Assembly (NCBI GenBank): GCA_002363385.1 | Contig: DEVL01000003.1 | Location: 1,310,085-1,374,084, forward strand | DNA from: Stenotrophomonas maltophilia | GTDB lineage: Bacteria; Pseudomonadota; Gammaproteobacteria; Xanthomonadales; Xanthomonadaceae | DNA: 64,000 nt | Direction: 5' to 3' | Part shown: one piece after another, positions 17,647-27,079 of the stretch | Numbering within the stretch: the stretch's first letter is position 1 | Layout of the letters: each line of letters begins with the position of its first letter | Made by a program: the position numbers and the translations under genes | Notes under the pieces: model-generated | Told to the model about the DNA's origin: nothing | Seen by the model: only the letters and a program-made list of their open reading frames with translations | Databases searched by the model: none

Positions 17647-18657
17647 ATGTCCCTGAAGCACTTCCTGAACACCCAGGATTGGAGCCGCACCGACCTGGAT
17701 GCCCTGTTGACCCAGGCCGCGTTGTTCAAGCGCAACAAACTGGGCGACGAGCTCAAGGGCAAGTCGATTGCCCTGGTGTTCTTCAATCCCTCCATGCGTA
17801 CCCGCACCAGCTTCGAGCTGGGTGCGTTCCAGCTGGGCGGCCACGCGATCGTGCTGCAGCCGGGCAAAGACGCCTGGCCGATCGAGTTCAATCTGGGCTC
17901 GGTCATGGACGGGGACACCGAGGAGCACATCGCCGAAGTGGCCAAGGTGCTGGGCCGCTATGTGGACCTGATCGGTGTGCGTGCCTTCCCGAAGTTCATC
18001 GACTGGACCAAGGACCGCGAGGACGAAGTGCTCAAGAGCTTCGCCAAGTACTCGCCGGTGCCGGTGATCAACATGGAAACCATCACCCACCCGTGCCAGG
18101 AACTGGCCCATGTGATGGCGCTGCAGGAACACTTCGGCACCCAGGACCTGCGCGGCAAGAAGTACGTGCTGACCTGGACCTATCATCCCAAGCCGCTCAA
18201 CACCGCAGTGGCCAACTCGGCCCTGACCATCGCCACCCGCATGGGCATGGACGTGACCCTGCTGTGCCCGACCCCGGATTACATCCTGGATGAGCGCTAC
18301 ATGGGCTGGGCCGAGCAGAACGTGGCCGAGAGTGGCGGTTCGCTCCAGGTCAGCCATGACATCGCCAGCGCCTACGCCGGCGCGGACGTGGTGTACGCCA
18401 AGAGCTGGGGCGCGCTGCCGTTCTTCGGCAACTGGGAGCCGGAGAAGCCGATCCGCGACCAGTACAAGCACTTCATCGTCGACGAAGCCAAGATGGCGCT
18501 GACCAACAACGGTGTCTTCAGCCACTGCCTGCCGCTGCGCCGCAACGTGAAGGCGACTGATGGCGTGATGGATTCGGCGCAGTGCATCGCGATCAACGAA
18601 GCCGAAAACCGTCTGCATGTGCAGAAGGCGATCATGTCGGCATTGATCGGCCGGTAA
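17647..18657 (+). CDS. argF': N-acetylornithine carbamoyltransferase
   Basis: A 336-residue transcarbamylase starting MSLKHFLNTQDW after an AAGGA ribosome-binding site. It has the carbamoyl-phosphate loop as FFNPSMRTRTS, HPCQELAH, and a C-terminal HCLPLRRNVKATD. The length, start and these variants match the Xanthomonas acetylornithine carbamoyltransferase, which makes N-acetyl-citrulline from N-acetyl-ornithine, rather than an ordinary ornithine carbamoyltransferase. The rest of the cluster (argG, argE, argB, argC, argH) fits that acetylated route. Probably controlled by the upstream leader region. Confidence 0.93.
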   Translation: MSLKHFLNTQDWSRTDLDALLTQAALFKRNKLGDELKGKSIALVFFNPSMRTRTSFELGAFQLGGHAIVLQPGKDAWPIEFNLGSVMDGDTEEHIAEVAKVLGRYVDLIGVRAFPKFIDWTKDREDEVLKSFAKYSPVPVINMETITHPCQELAHVMALQEHFGTQDLRGKKYVLTWTYHPKPLNTAVANSALTIATRMGMDVTLLCPTPDYILDERYMGWAEQNVAESGGSLQVSHDIASAYAGADVVYAKSWGALPFFGNWEPEKPIRDQYKHFIVDEAKMALTNNGVFSHCLPLRRNVKATDGVMDSAQCIAINEAENRLHVQKAIMSALIGR

Positions 18658-18672
18658 AGCCGACGAGGGGTC

Positions 18673-18743
18673 GAGCCGAACGTTGGTCGGCTGCTCCTCA
18701 ACCGGCGCATCCCACATTCCAGCCGACCAACGGTCGGCTCTAC
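18673..18743. repeat. Pair of inverted GTAG-type palindromes (SMAG/REP-like)
   Basis: AGCCGA/TCGGCT (18674-18692) and AGCCGACC/GGTCGGCT (18721-18739) face each other about 28 bp apart; the second is headed by GTAG on the minus strand (CTAC 18740-18743) and the first by GTCG. This is the paired arrangement known for Stenotrophomonas SMAG elements. It fills the argF'-argG gap. Confidence 0.8.
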
Positions 18744-18778
18744 CGAATTCTCACCCCCCCCTATTGGACCTGACCCCC

Positions 18779-19972
18779 ATGAGCAAGAAAGACATCGTCC
18801 TGGCCTTCTCCGGCGGACTCGACACCAGCTTCTGCGTGCCCTACCTGCAGGAGCGCGGCTACAACGTGCACACCGTGTTCGCCGACACCGGCGGCGTGGA
18901 TGACGAAGAGCGCGATTTCATCGAGAAGCGTGCCGCTGAGCTGGGCGTTACCACCCATGTCACCGTCGATGGTGGCCCGGCGATCTGGAGTGGCTTTGTC
19001 AAGCCGTTCGTGTGGGCCGGCGAAGGCTACCAGGGCCAGTACCCGCTGCTGGTCTCCGATCGCTACCTGATCGTGGATGCCGCGCTCAAGCGCGCCGCCG
19101 AACTGGGCACCAACATCATCGCCCACGGCTGCACCGGCATGGGCAACGACCAAGTCCGCTTCGATCTGGCCGTGAAGGCATTGGGCGATTACCAGATCGT
19201 CGCGCCGATCCGCGAAATCCAGAAGGAACACACCCAGACCCGCGCCTACGAGCAGAAGTACCTGGAAGAGCGTGGCTTCGGCGTGCGTGCCAAGCAGCAG
19301 GCCTACACCATCAATGAAAACCTGCTCGGCCTGACCATGTCCGGCGGCGAGATCGACCGTTGGGAAGCGCCGGGCGAGGGTGCCCGTGGCTGGTGCGCCC
19401 CGCGCAGCGAATGGCCGGTCGAGCCGCTGACCGTCACGTTGAAGTTCGTCGACGGCGAAGCCGTCGAGCTAGATGGCAAGGCGCTGCCGGGTGAGCAGAT
19501 CCTGGCCAAGCTCAACAAGCTGTTCGCCCCGTACGGCGTGGGTCGTGGCGTCTACACCGGTGACACCGTGATCGGCCTGAAGGGCCGCATCGTGTTCGAA
19601 GCGCCGGGCCTGGTGTCGCTGCTGGCCGCGCACCGCGCGCTGGAAGATGCGGTGCTGACCAAGCAGCAGAACCGCTTCAAGCCGGACGTGGCACGAAAGT
19701 GGGTGGAGCTGGTGTACGAAGGCTTCTACCACGACCCGCTGAAGACCGACATCGAAGCCTTCCTGAAGTCTTCGCAGGCCAAGGTGAACGGTGAAGTGGT
19801 GCTGGAAACCCGTGGCGGCCGTGTCGACGCCGTAGCGGTGAAGTCGCCGCACCTGCTCAACACCAAGGGCGCCACCTATGCGCAGTCCGCTGACTGGGGC
19901 GTGGAAGAGGCGGAAGGCTTCATCAAGCTGTTCGGCATGAGCTCGACGCTTTACGCGCAAGTCAATCGCTGA
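18779..19972 (+). CDS. argG: Argininosuccinate synthase
   Basis: A 397-residue enzyme starting MSKKDIVLAFSGGLDTSFCV, with the ATP-binding SGGLDTS P-loop. It joins citrulline and aspartate to argininosuccinate using ATP. A longer frame begins at 18683 but would translate the repeat upstream, so the start at 18779 is chosen. It follows argF' in the cluster; in the acetylated pathway its citrulline comes from ArgE acting on acetylcitrulline. Confidence 0.96.
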   Translation: MSKKDIVLAFSGGLDTSFCVPYLQERGYNVHTVFADTGGVDDEERDFIEKRAAELGVTTHVTVDGGPAIWSGFVKPFVWAGEGYQGQYPLLVSDRYLIVDAALKRAAELGTNIIAHGCTGMGNDQVRFDLAVKALGDYQIVAPIREIQKEHTQTRAYEQKYLEERGFGVRAKQQAYTINENLLGLTMSGGEIDRWEAPGEGARGWCAPRSEWPVEPLTVTLKFVDGEAVELDGKALPGEQILAKLNKLFAPYGVGRGVYTGDTVIGLKGRIVFEAPGLVSLLAAHRALEDAVLTKQQNRFKPDVARKWVELVYEGFYHDPLKTDIEAFLKSSQAKVNGEVVLETRGGRVDAVAVKSPHLLNTKGATYAQSADWGVEEAEGFIKLFGMSSTLYAQVNR

Positions 19973-20074
19973 GCGATTGAATTGCGCGCGCGTCTCCCGC
20001 GCATTCTTCCTCAACCCCGCGCCGTTGGCGCGCCCCCTTGAACACCAAGGGGGCTCTCCACCAGACGCATTCCG

Positions 20075-20097
20075 GTAGCGCCTGGCCATGCCCGGCG
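20075..20097. repeat. GTAG-headed palindrome (SMAG-like)
   Basis: GTAG (20075-20078) is followed by CGCCTGG and CCCGGCG, which pair across CCATG with one G-U. It sits in the 148-bp argG-argE gap, which holds no gene. Confidence 0.75.
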
Positions 20098-20120
20098 GAA
20101 ATCCACAGGATTGTTGATTC

Positions 20121-21209
20121 ATGCTTGAACAGACACTCGATCATCTGCAGCAGCTCGTGTCGTTCGATACGCGCAATCCGCCGCGTGCGATCACCACCGG
20201 CGGCATCTTCGATTATCTGCGCGCGAACCTGCCCGGGTTCAACGTGGAGGTGATCGACCATGGCGACGGTGCAGTCAGCCTGTATGCGGTGCGTGGCACC
20301 CCGAAGTACCTGTTCAACGTGCACCTGGATACCGTGCCGGATTCGCCGCATTGGACGGCCGACCCGCACGTGATGCGGCGCGCGGATGATCGTGTGATCG
20401 GCCTGGGCGTGTGCGATATCAAGGGCGCCGCGGCGGCGTTGGTGGCGGCTGCGAACGCCAGCGATGGCGACGCCGCGTTCCTGTTCTCCAGCGACGAGGA
20501 GGCCAACGACCCGCGTTGCATCGCCGCGTTCCTCGCCCGTGGCATTGCGTATGAGGCAGTGCTGGTGGCCGAGCCGACGATGAGCGAAGCGGTACTCGCG
20601 CACCGTGGCATCAGCTCGGTGCTGATGCAGTTCAAGGGCCGCGCCGGGCATGCCTCGGGCAAGCAGGATGCGGCCGCCAGCGCACTGCATCAGGCGATGC
20701 GCTGGGGCAACCGCGCGTTGGACCATGTCGAGTCGTTGTCGCATGCGCGCTTCGGCGGGCTGACCGGCCTGCGCTTCAACATCGGGCGCGTGGAGGGCGG
20801 CATCAAGGCCAACATGATCGCGCCCGCCGCCGAGTTGCGCTTCGGCTTCCGCCCGCTGCCGTCGATGGATATCGATGCGCTGCTGGCCACCTTTGCCGGT
20901 TTCGCCGAACCGGAGGCCGCGGTGTTCACCGAGACCTTCCGCGGTCCCAGCTTCCCGGCCGGCGATATTGCCGAAGCAGAAAACCGCCGTCTGGCTGCGC
21001 GTGACGTGGCCGATGCGCTGGACATCCCGATCGGCAACGCGGTGGATTTCTGGACCGAGGCTTCGCTGTTCTCGGCCGGGGGGTACACCACGCTGGTATA
21101 CGGCCCGGGCGACATCGCCCAGGCGCACACCGCCGATGAGTTCGTGACGCTGGAGCAGCTGCAGCGTTACACCGAATCCGTGCACCGCATCATCGCGCAC
21201 GGCGCTTGA
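20121..21209 (+). CDS. argE: Acetylornithine/acetylcitrulline deacetylase (M20 family)
   Basis: A 362-residue M20 metallohydrolase. Metal-site motifs are FNVHLDTVP, VCDIKGAAAAL, SSDEEAND and the dimerisation segment GRAGHAS. In xanthomonads the homologue hydrolyses N-acetyl-L-citrulline to citrulline, which matches the acetylornithine carbamoyltransferase in this cluster; that substrate is inferred from context. Confidence 0.9.
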   Translation: MLEQTLDHLQQLVSFDTRNPPRAITTGGIFDYLRANLPGFNVEVIDHGDGAVSLYAVRGTPKYLFNVHLDTVPDSPHWTADPHVMRRADDRVIGLGVCDIKGAAAALVAAANASDGDAAFLFSSDEEANDPRCIAAFLARGIAYEAVLVAEPTMSEAVLAHRGISSVLMQFKGRAGHASGKQDAAASALHQAMRWGNRALDHVESLSHARFGGLTGLRFNIGRVEGGIKANMIAPAAELRFGFRPLPSMDIDALLATFAGFAEPEAAVFTETFRGPSFPAGDIAEAENRRLAARDVADALDIPIGNAVDFWTEASLFSAGGYTTLVYGPGDIAQAHTADEFVTLEQLQRYTESVHRIIAHGA

Positions 21210-21282
21210 TCGAATGACGCCGTCGTGGTCCCCCACTGACGGAACTCCCATCGCGGCTGCGGCCGCCTGCGACGATATCGAA

Positions 21283-22608
21283 ATGCCTTCTTCCCAGCCC
21301 CACCGCCAGACCCGTCAGACCATCGTGCGCCTGCTCTCGAGCATGGCCAGCGCGAAGGAGATCAGTCAGTACCTCAAGCGTTTCTCGCAGCTGGACGCCA
21401 AGCGCTTCGCCGTGGTGAAGGTGGGCGGCGCGGTGCTGCGCGATGACCTTGAGGCGCTGACTTCCTCGCTGTCGTTCCTGCAGGAAGTCGGCCTGACTCC
21501 GATCGTGCTGCACGGCGCCGGCCCGCAGCTGGACGCCGAACTCTCGGCGGCCGGCATCGAGAAGCAGACCGTGAACGGCCTGCGCGTGACCTCGGCCGAA
21601 GGCCTGGCGATCGTACGCCGGGTGTTCCAGGCCTCCAATCTGCAACTGGTCGAAGCGCTGCAGCAGAACGGTGCGCGCGCGACCTCCATCACCGGCGGCG
21701 TGTTCGAAGCCGAGTACCTGGACCAGGACACCTACGGGCTGGTGGGCGAGGTCAAGAAGGTCAACCTGGCCCCGATCGAAGCCAGTCTGCGCGCCGGCTC
21801 GATCCCGGTGATCACCAGCCTGGGCGAAACCCGCTGCGGGCAGATCCTCAACGTCAACGCCGATTTCGCCGCCAACGAGCTGGTGCAGGAACTGCAGCCG
21901 TACAAGATCATCTTCCTGACCGGTACCGGTGGTCTGCTCGATGAAGAGGGCAAGGTGATCGACTCGATCAACCTCTCCACCGAGTACGACCAGCTGATGC
22001 AGCAGCCGTGGATCCACGGCGGCATGCGGGTCAAGATCGAACAGATCAAGGACCTGCTGGATCGGCTGCCACTGGAGTCCTCGGTGTCGATCACGCGGCC
22101 GGCGGACCTGGCCAAGGAACTGTTCACCCACAAGGGCTCCGGCACGCTGGTGCGCAAGGGTGAGAAAGTGCTGCGCGCCACCGCGTGGGATGCACTGGAT
22201 CTGCCGCGCCTGAAGCAGCTGATCGAATCCAGCTTCGGCCGTACCCTGGTACCGGATTACTTCCAGAAGACCAAGCTGCTGCGCGCGTACGTGAGTGAAA
22301 ACTACCGTACTGCGGTGATCCTCACCGACGAGCCCGAAGGCGTCTACCTGGACAAGTTCGCCGTGCTCGATGACGCCCAGGGCGAAGGCCTCGGCCGTGC
22401 GGTCTGGAACGTCATGCTGGACGAAACCCCGCAGCTGTTCTGGCGTTCGCGCAACGGCAACCCGATCAATCACTTCTACTACGCGCAATCCGATGGCTGC
22501 TACAAGCAGGGCCACTGGAAGGTGTTCTGGTTCGGCGCCGACGGCTTCGACCGCATCAAAGCGTACGTCGAGCATTGCGCTGCACGTACCCCCAGCCTGG
22601 AGGGCTGA
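21283..22608 (+). CDS. argB: Bifunctional N-acetylglutamate kinase/synthase
   Basis: A 441-residue fusion. Residues 1 to about 290 are an amino-acid kinase domain (VVKVGGAVLRDDL, LHGAGPQLD, LNVNADFAANE), and about 295-441 are a GNAT domain (YRTAVIL ... GLGRAVWNVM). The fusion performs both the first step (acetyl-CoA + glutamate) and the phosphorylation of N-acetylglutamate, known from Xanthomonas as NAGS/K. An in-frame ATG at 21214 would add 23 residues; the shorter start fits related proteins as I remember them. Neither has a good ribosome-binding site. Confidence 0.93.
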   Translation: MPSSQPHRQTRQTIVRLLSSMASAKEISQYLKRFSQLDAKRFAVVKVGGAVLRDDLEALTSSLSFLQEVGLTPIVLHGAGPQLDAELSAAGIEKQTVNGLRVTSAEGLAIVRRVFQASNLQLVEALQQNGARATSITGGVFEAEYLDQDTYGLVGEVKKVNLAPIEASLRAGSIPVITSLGETRCGQILNVNADFAANELVQELQPYKIIFLTGTGGLLDEEGKVIDSINLSTEYDQLMQQPWIHGGMRVKIEQIKDLLDRLPLESSVSITRPADLAKELFTHKGSGTLVRKGEKVLRATAWDALDLPRLKQLIESSFGRTLVPDYFQKTKLLRAYVSENYRTAVILTDEPEGVYLDKFAVLDDAQGEGLGRAVWNVMLDETPQLFWRSRNGNPINHFYYAQSDGCYKQGHWKVFWFGADGFDRIKAYVEHCAARTPSLEG

Positions 22609-22613
22609 ACCCG

Positions 22614-23213
22614 ATGAATCTTGCCGATTGGACCAAGGTCCCCACACTGGCCGGCACCCATGCCCGGCTGGAGCCGCTGCAGATGGCGCATATCGATGGC
22701 CTGCGCGGTGCACTGGGGGATGGCACCTTGTCCAAGCTCTGGTACACCCAGGTGCCCAGCGCGAAGACCATGACCGCCTATGTCCAGGCCGCGCTGCAGG
22801 CGCAGGTCGAGGGCAAGGTGTTGCCGTTCGTGGTCCTCAACGAGGCCGATGAAGTGGTCGGCACCACGCGCTACTACGGCCTGGAGGCCGAGGTGCCGCG
22901 CCTGAGCATCGGCTACACCTGGTACGGTGAGGCTGCCCAGCGCACCGGCATCAATACCGAGACCAAGCTGATGCTGCTCACCCATGCCTTCGAGCGGCTG
23001 GAATGCCTGAGCGTGGTATTTGAAACCAGCTGGTTCAACTTCACCTCGCGCACCGCGATCGCGCGGTTGGGGGCCAAGCAGGACGGTGTGCTGCGCAACC
23101 ACAAGCGCCACCCGGACGGCACCCCGCGCGACACCGTCATCTTCTCCATCATCGATGCGGAATGGCAGGGGGTGAAACGCCACCTGCAGCACCGCCTGGA
23201 CGCACACGCATGA
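22614..23213 (+). CDS. GNAT-family N-acetyltransferase (RimJ/RimL type)
   Basis: A 199-residue acetyltransferase with the RimL-like N-terminus (LAGTHARLEPLQMAH) and typical motif GINTETKLMLLTHAFE. It starts 5 bp after argB and its stop overlaps the argC start (ATGA), so it is translated with the arginine genes. Its substrate, perhaps a protein N-terminus or small amine, is unknown; the synthase step already has the ArgB GNAT domain. Confidence 0.85.
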   Translation: MNLADWTKVPTLAGTHARLEPLQMAHIDGLRGALGDGTLSKLWYTQVPSAKTMTAYVQAALQAQVEGKVLPFVVLNEADEVVGTTRYYGLEAEVPRLSIGYTWYGEAAQRTGINTETKLMLLTHAFERLECLSVVFETSWFNFTSRTAIARLGAKQDGVLRNHKRHPDGTPRDTVIFSIIDAEWQGVKRHLQHRLDAHA

Positions 23214-24163
23214 GCATCAAGACCTTCACCGTCGGCATCGTCGGCGCCCGTGGCCACACCGGCGCCGAGCTGATCAAACTGATCGCCGCCCATCCGCACC
23301 TGCAGCTCGGCTTCGTGTCCTCGCGCGAGCTGGCCGGCCAGCGCGTGAGCGATCACCACCGCGACTGGCACGGTGAGCTGCAGTTCGAAAACCTGGATGC
23401 CGATGCCGTCGCCGCCAAGGGCATGGACGCGGTGATCCTGGCATTGCCCAATGGGCTGTCCGCGCCCTTCGTCACCGCCTTGGATGCGGCCAAGCCAGAC
23501 ACCGTGATCGTCGACCTCTCGGCCGATCAGCGCTTCGAGCCCAGCTGGTATTACGGCCTGCCGGAGCTGACCCGGGGCGATTACCTGGGCCAGAAGCACA
23601 TCAGCAACCCGGGCTGCTACGCCACCGCGATGCAGCTGGCGATCAGCCCGCTGCTGCAGCAGCTGGCCGGCCCGCCGCAGTGCTTCGGTGTCTCCGGTTA
23701 CTCCGGCGCGGGCACCACGCCCTCGGACAAGAACAATCCCGAACTGCTGCGCGACAACCTGATGCCGTACGCGCTGACCAACCATGTGCACGAGCGCGAA
23801 GTCACCGCGCACCTGCGCGTGCCGGTCGAGTTCATGCCGCACGTGGCGCCGCACTTCCGCGGCATCACCATGACGGTGAACCTGTGGCTCAACACGGTGG
23901 TCTCGCGCGAGGACGTGATCGCGCTGTACCAGAAGTACTACGCCAACGAGGCGCTGATCGAAGTACTGGACGAAGCACCGTGGGTCAGCCGCATTGCCGG
24001 CCGGCACGGTGTGCAGATCGGCGGCTTCGACGTGGCCCCGGGCGGCAAGCGCGTGGTGGTGGTGGCGACTCTGGACAACCTGCTCAAGGGCGCGGCCACC
24101 CAGGCGATGCAGAACCTCAATCTGGCGCTGGGCCTGGACGAACTGGCCTCCATCCCGCACTGA
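23210..24163 (+). CDS. argC: N-acetyl-gamma-glutamyl-phosphate reductase
   Basis: A 317-residue reductase starting MSIKTFTVGIVGARGHTGAEL (Rossmann motif GARGHTG). The catalytic Cys is in SNPGCYATA. It reduces N-acetylglutamyl phosphate with NADPH. A longer frame from 23162 lies in the GNAT gene; the ATGA overlap supports the start at 23210. Confidence 0.96.
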   Translation: MSIKTFTVGIVGARGHTGAELIKLIAAHPHLQLGFVSSRELAGQRVSDHHRDWHGELQFENLDADAVAAKGMDAVILALPNGLSAPFVTALDAAKPDTVIVDLSADQRFEPSWYYGLPELTRGDYLGQKHISNPGCYATAMQLAISPLLQQLAGPPQCFGVSGYSGAGTTPSDKNNPELLRDNLMPYALTNHVHEREVTAHLRVPVEFMPHVAPHFRGITMTVNLWLNTVVSREDVIALYQKYYANEALIEVLDEAPWVSRIAGRHGVQIGGFDVAPGGKRVVVVATLDNLLKGAATQAMQNLNLALGLDELASIPH

Positions 24164-24236
24164 ATTCCCACGGCGCAGCGCGGTCGTGCGCGCGCCCTGA
24201 CAACCCGGCGGAGCGAATCCGCCTACGGAGCAAGAC

Positions 24237-25532
24237 ATGGCAGACCTTCTGTGGCAGAAGCCCGGCGTGGCGGTAGACGCCAAGATCCAGACCTTCCTGG
24301 CCGGCGATGATGTGATCCTGGACCGCGAGTTCTTCCTGTACGACGTGGCGGCCAGCAAGGCGCATGCACAGGGCCTGGAGAACATCGGCATCCTCGGCAA
24401 CGACGAGCGCGTCGGCCTGCAGCGCGAGCTGGATGTGCTGGCCGAGGATTTCCGCAGGGGTACGTTCGTGCTGGATGAGCGCTTCGAGGATTGCCATTCG
24501 GCGATCGAAGCGCGCCTGACCGAGCGCCTGGGTGATGCCGGCCGCAAGATCCACACCGGCCGCAGCCGCAACGACCAGATCCTGGTGGCGACCCGGCTGT
24601 GGCTGAAGGACAAGCTGCTGCGCGTGGCCGAGCTGAGCCGCGAGATCGCCAAAGTCGCGCTCGATCGCGCCGAGGCCGAGAAGGATCTGCCGGTGCCGGG
24701 CTACACCCACATCCAGCGCGCCGTGGTGTCCTCGGCGGGCATGTGGTGGGCCGGCTGGGCCGAAGCCTTCATCGACAACGCGATCCGCGCGCACGATACC
24801 TTCAACCTGGTCGATGCCAATCCGCTCGGCACGGCCGCCGGTTATGGCGTCAACCTGCCGCTGGACCGCGCGCACACCACCGAGGCACTCGGCTTCGCTC
24901 GGATGCAGATCTCGCCGATCTACGCGCAGCTGTCGCGCGGCAAGTTCGAGCTGGCCGCGCTGGAAGCGCTGGGCGGCGCCACGCTGGATCTGCGCCGCAT
25001 CGCCTGGGACCTGTCGCTGTTCACCAGCGGCGAGTTCGGCTTTGTCGCGCTGCCGGCGCAGTACACCACCGGCAGCTCGATCATGCCGAACAAGCGCAAT
25101 CCGGACGTGATCGAACTGATGCGCGCCACCCACGCCAGCGTGGCCGCGGCACGCACCGAGATCGAGCAGCTGCTGTCGCTGCCCTCGGGCTACCACCGCG
25201 ATCTGCAGAGCAGCAAGGGCGCGATCTTCCATGGCTTCGGCCGCGGCCTGGCCGCGCTGGAGCTGCTGCCGGCGCTGCTGGCCAACCTGGAATGGCGCGA
25301 CGACAAGCTGCGTGCGGCGATCGACTCGGGCATGTATGCCACGGATGTCGCCGTGGAAGCAGCCGTCGCCGGCGTGCCCTTCCGCGAGGCCTACAAAGCG
25401 GCGGCCGCTGCCGCGGATACGGCCGGGCAGGGGCGTACCCCCGAAGGCAGCCTGGCCGCGCGCGTGTCGCCCGGCGCGGCGGCCGACCTGCGGCTGGATG
25501 CGCTGCGCGCCCGCTGGGCCGCACTGGTGTAA
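24237..25532 (+). CDS. argH: Argininosuccinate lyase
   Basis: A 431-residue lyase of the fumarase superfamily with the signature GSSIMPNKRNPD, HTGRSRNDQ and the substrate loop GYTHIQRA. It releases arginine and fumarate. It starts after GGAGCAAGAC, and a strong terminator follows, ending the arginine part of the cluster. Confidence 0.96.
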   Translation: MADLLWQKPGVAVDAKIQTFLAGDDVILDREFFLYDVAASKAHAQGLENIGILGNDERVGLQRELDVLAEDFRRGTFVLDERFEDCHSAIEARLTERLGDAGRKIHTGRSRNDQILVATRLWLKDKLLRVAELSREIAKVALDRAEAEKDLPVPGYTHIQRAVVSSAGMWWAGWAEAFIDNAIRAHDTFNLVDANPLGTAAGYGVNLPLDRAHTTEALGFARMQISPIYAQLSRGKFELAALEALGGATLDLRRIAWDLSLFTSGEFGFVALPAQYTTGSSIMPNKRNPDVIELMRATHASVAAARTEIEQLLSLPSGYHRDLQSSKGAIFHGFGRGLAALELLPALLANLEWRDDKLRAAIDSGMYATDVAVEAAVAGVPFREAYKAAAAAADTAGQGRTPEGSLAARVSPGAAADLRLDALRARWAALV

Positions 25533-25537
25533 TCACG

Positions 25538-25563
25538 ACGGCGGCCGCAAGGCCGCCGTTTTT
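25538..25563 (+). terminator. Rho-independent terminator after argH
   Basis: ACGGCGGCC pairs with GGCCGCCGT across a GCAA tetraloop, and five T follow. It separates argH from yciI-proB-proA. Confidence 0.93.
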
Positions 25564-25601
25564 GTAACGTCTTGCCGGGTGCGCCCGGGAAAAGGACTCA
25601 C

Positions 25602-25862
25602 ATGAAAACCTGTTATCTGGTGATGGTCACCCGCACGCCGGACTTCCGCGATGAGGTGGGTGCCGAGCACGTGCGCTTTCTCGATGAGGTGCGGGCCCGC
25701 GGGCAGCTGCTGCTGACCGGGGGCTTCACCGACAAGAGCGGCGGCGCCTACGTGCTGCAGGACATCGCCGATCTGGCCGCTGCACAGGCGCTGGTCGACA
25801 CCGACCCGCTGCTGGTGCAGGGCAGTGCCACCGCCCGTATCCACGAATGGAGCACGCGCTGA
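25602..25862 (+). CDS. YciI-like protein
   Basis: An 86-residue YCII-domain protein (MKTCYLVMVTRTPDF ... GGFTDKSGGAYVLQ) after an AAAAGGA ribosome-binding site. The fold is a small ferredoxin-like barrel; its role is generally unknown. It lies 13 bp before proB and is likely co-transcribed with proBA. Confidence 0.85.
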   Translation: MKTCYLVMVTRTPDFRDEVGAEHVRFLDEVRARGQLLLTGGFTDKSGGAYVLQDIADLAAAQALVDTDPLLVQGSATARIHEWSTR

Positions 25863-25875
25863 GCGCGCCGATCAC

Positions 25876-27024
25876 ATGAACCACTCCGTGCCTTCGCCGT
25901 TCACCGAACAAGCCGTTCCGCAGTGGAAACGTGCCGTCCTCAAAGTGGGCAGCAGTCTGCTGGCCGCTGACGGCGGCGGTCTCTCGCCACGCCACGCACT
26001 GGGGCTGGCCCAGTTCGTCTCGGCCAATGTATTGGCCGGGCGCGAAGTGGTGATCGTGTCCTCCGGCGCGGTGGCGGCGGGCCGGGCGATCGTGCCCCGC
26101 GCGCTGGAAGCCGGAGCGGCAATGGCGGCGCGGCAGGCGCTGGCCGCGCTCGGCCAGGCGCAGCTGATCGGGCTGTGGCAGCGCTTCTTCGAGCGCCCGG
26201 TGGCGCAGGTGCTGCTGACCCACGACGACCTGCGCAACCGCCGCCGCTATCTCAATGCACGCGCCACGCTCAACGAGCTGCTGCGGCTCGGCGCGCTGCC
26301 GGTGGTCAACGAGAACGACACGGTCTCGGTGGATGAACTCAAGCTCGGCGACAACGACAATCTCGCTGCGACCGTGGCGGCGTTGATCGACGCCGATGTG
26401 CTGTTCATCGCCACCGACATCGACGGCCTGTACAGCGCCGATCCGCGTCGCGATCCGCAGGCACGGCCGATCCACGATGTGCCCGAGCTGACCGTCGAAG
26501 TATTGGCGATGGCCGGCGGTGCCGGCAGCGGTGCCGGCACCGGGGGCATGCACACCAAGCTGGAGGCCGCGGCCAAGGCGGGGCGCGTGGGCATCGAGAC
26601 ATGCCTGTTCAACGGGCGCAGCGCCGAGGTCGTGCGCGCGCTCAGCCAGGGCCGGTTGTTCGGTACCCGGATCCATGCCGCACAGACCCGCGTGGCCGCA
26701 CGCAAGTACTGGCTGCGGCACGCACCGCTGGAGCCGGGCGCGATCCTGGTCGATGCCGGTGCGGCCGATGCGCTGCGTGGCAAGGGCGCCTCGCTGCTGC
26801 CCGGCGGCGTGGTCGGCGCAGAAGGGGACTTCCGCCGCGGCGACATGGTGGAGATCCGCCAGCGCTTGGAGAACGGCGAGGTCTGCCTGGCCCGTGGCGT
26901 CAGCCAGTACTCGGCCAGCGACATCCGCCGCGTCGCCGGGCGCCACTCGCGCGACATCGAAAGCGTGCTCGGCTACAACTACGGTGGCAACGTCATCCAC
27001 CGTGACGATCTGGTGCTGTTGTAA
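25876..27024 (+). CDS. proB: Glutamate 5-kinase
   Basis: A 382-residue enzyme with an amino-acid kinase domain (VLKVGSSLL, VVSSGAVAAG type motif, NENDTVS, GDNDNLAA, GTGGMHTKLEAA) and a C-terminal PUA domain (about residues 285-375). It catalyses the first step of proline synthesis and is normally inhibited by proline. The start at 25876 (MNHSVPSP) is chosen over an open frame from 25825 that overlaps yciI. Confidence 0.95.
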   Translation: MNHSVPSPFTEQAVPQWKRAVLKVGSSLLAADGGGLSPRHALGLAQFVSANVLAGREVVIVSSGAVAAGRAIVPRALEAGAAMAARQALAALGQAQLIGLWQRFFERPVAQVLLTHDDLRNRRRYLNARATLNELLRLGALPVVNENDTVSVDELKLGDNDNLAATVAALIDADVLFIATDIDGLYSADPRRDPQARPIHDVPELTVEVLAMAGGAGSGAGTGGMHTKLEAAAKAGRVGIETCLFNGRSAEVVRALSQGRLFGTRIHAAQTRVAARKYWLRHAPLEPGAILVDAGAADALRGKGASLLPGGVVGAEGDFRRGDMVEIRQRLENGEVCLARGVSQYSASDIRRVAGRHSRDIESVLGYNYGGNVIHRDDLVLL

Positions 27025-27034
27025 TTGCGTCCCG

Positions 27035-27056
27035 GCCACGCATGGCGTGGCTCTAC
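27035..27056. repeat. GTAG-type palindrome (SMAG-like) between proB and proA
   Basis: GCCACGC/GCGTGGC across ATG, headed by GTAG when read on the minus strand (CTAC at 27053-27056). It is similar to the elements in the argF'-argG and argG-argE gaps. Confidence 0.75.
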
Positions 27057-27079
27057 TGTGTTCTTTCAAGGATATTGAG

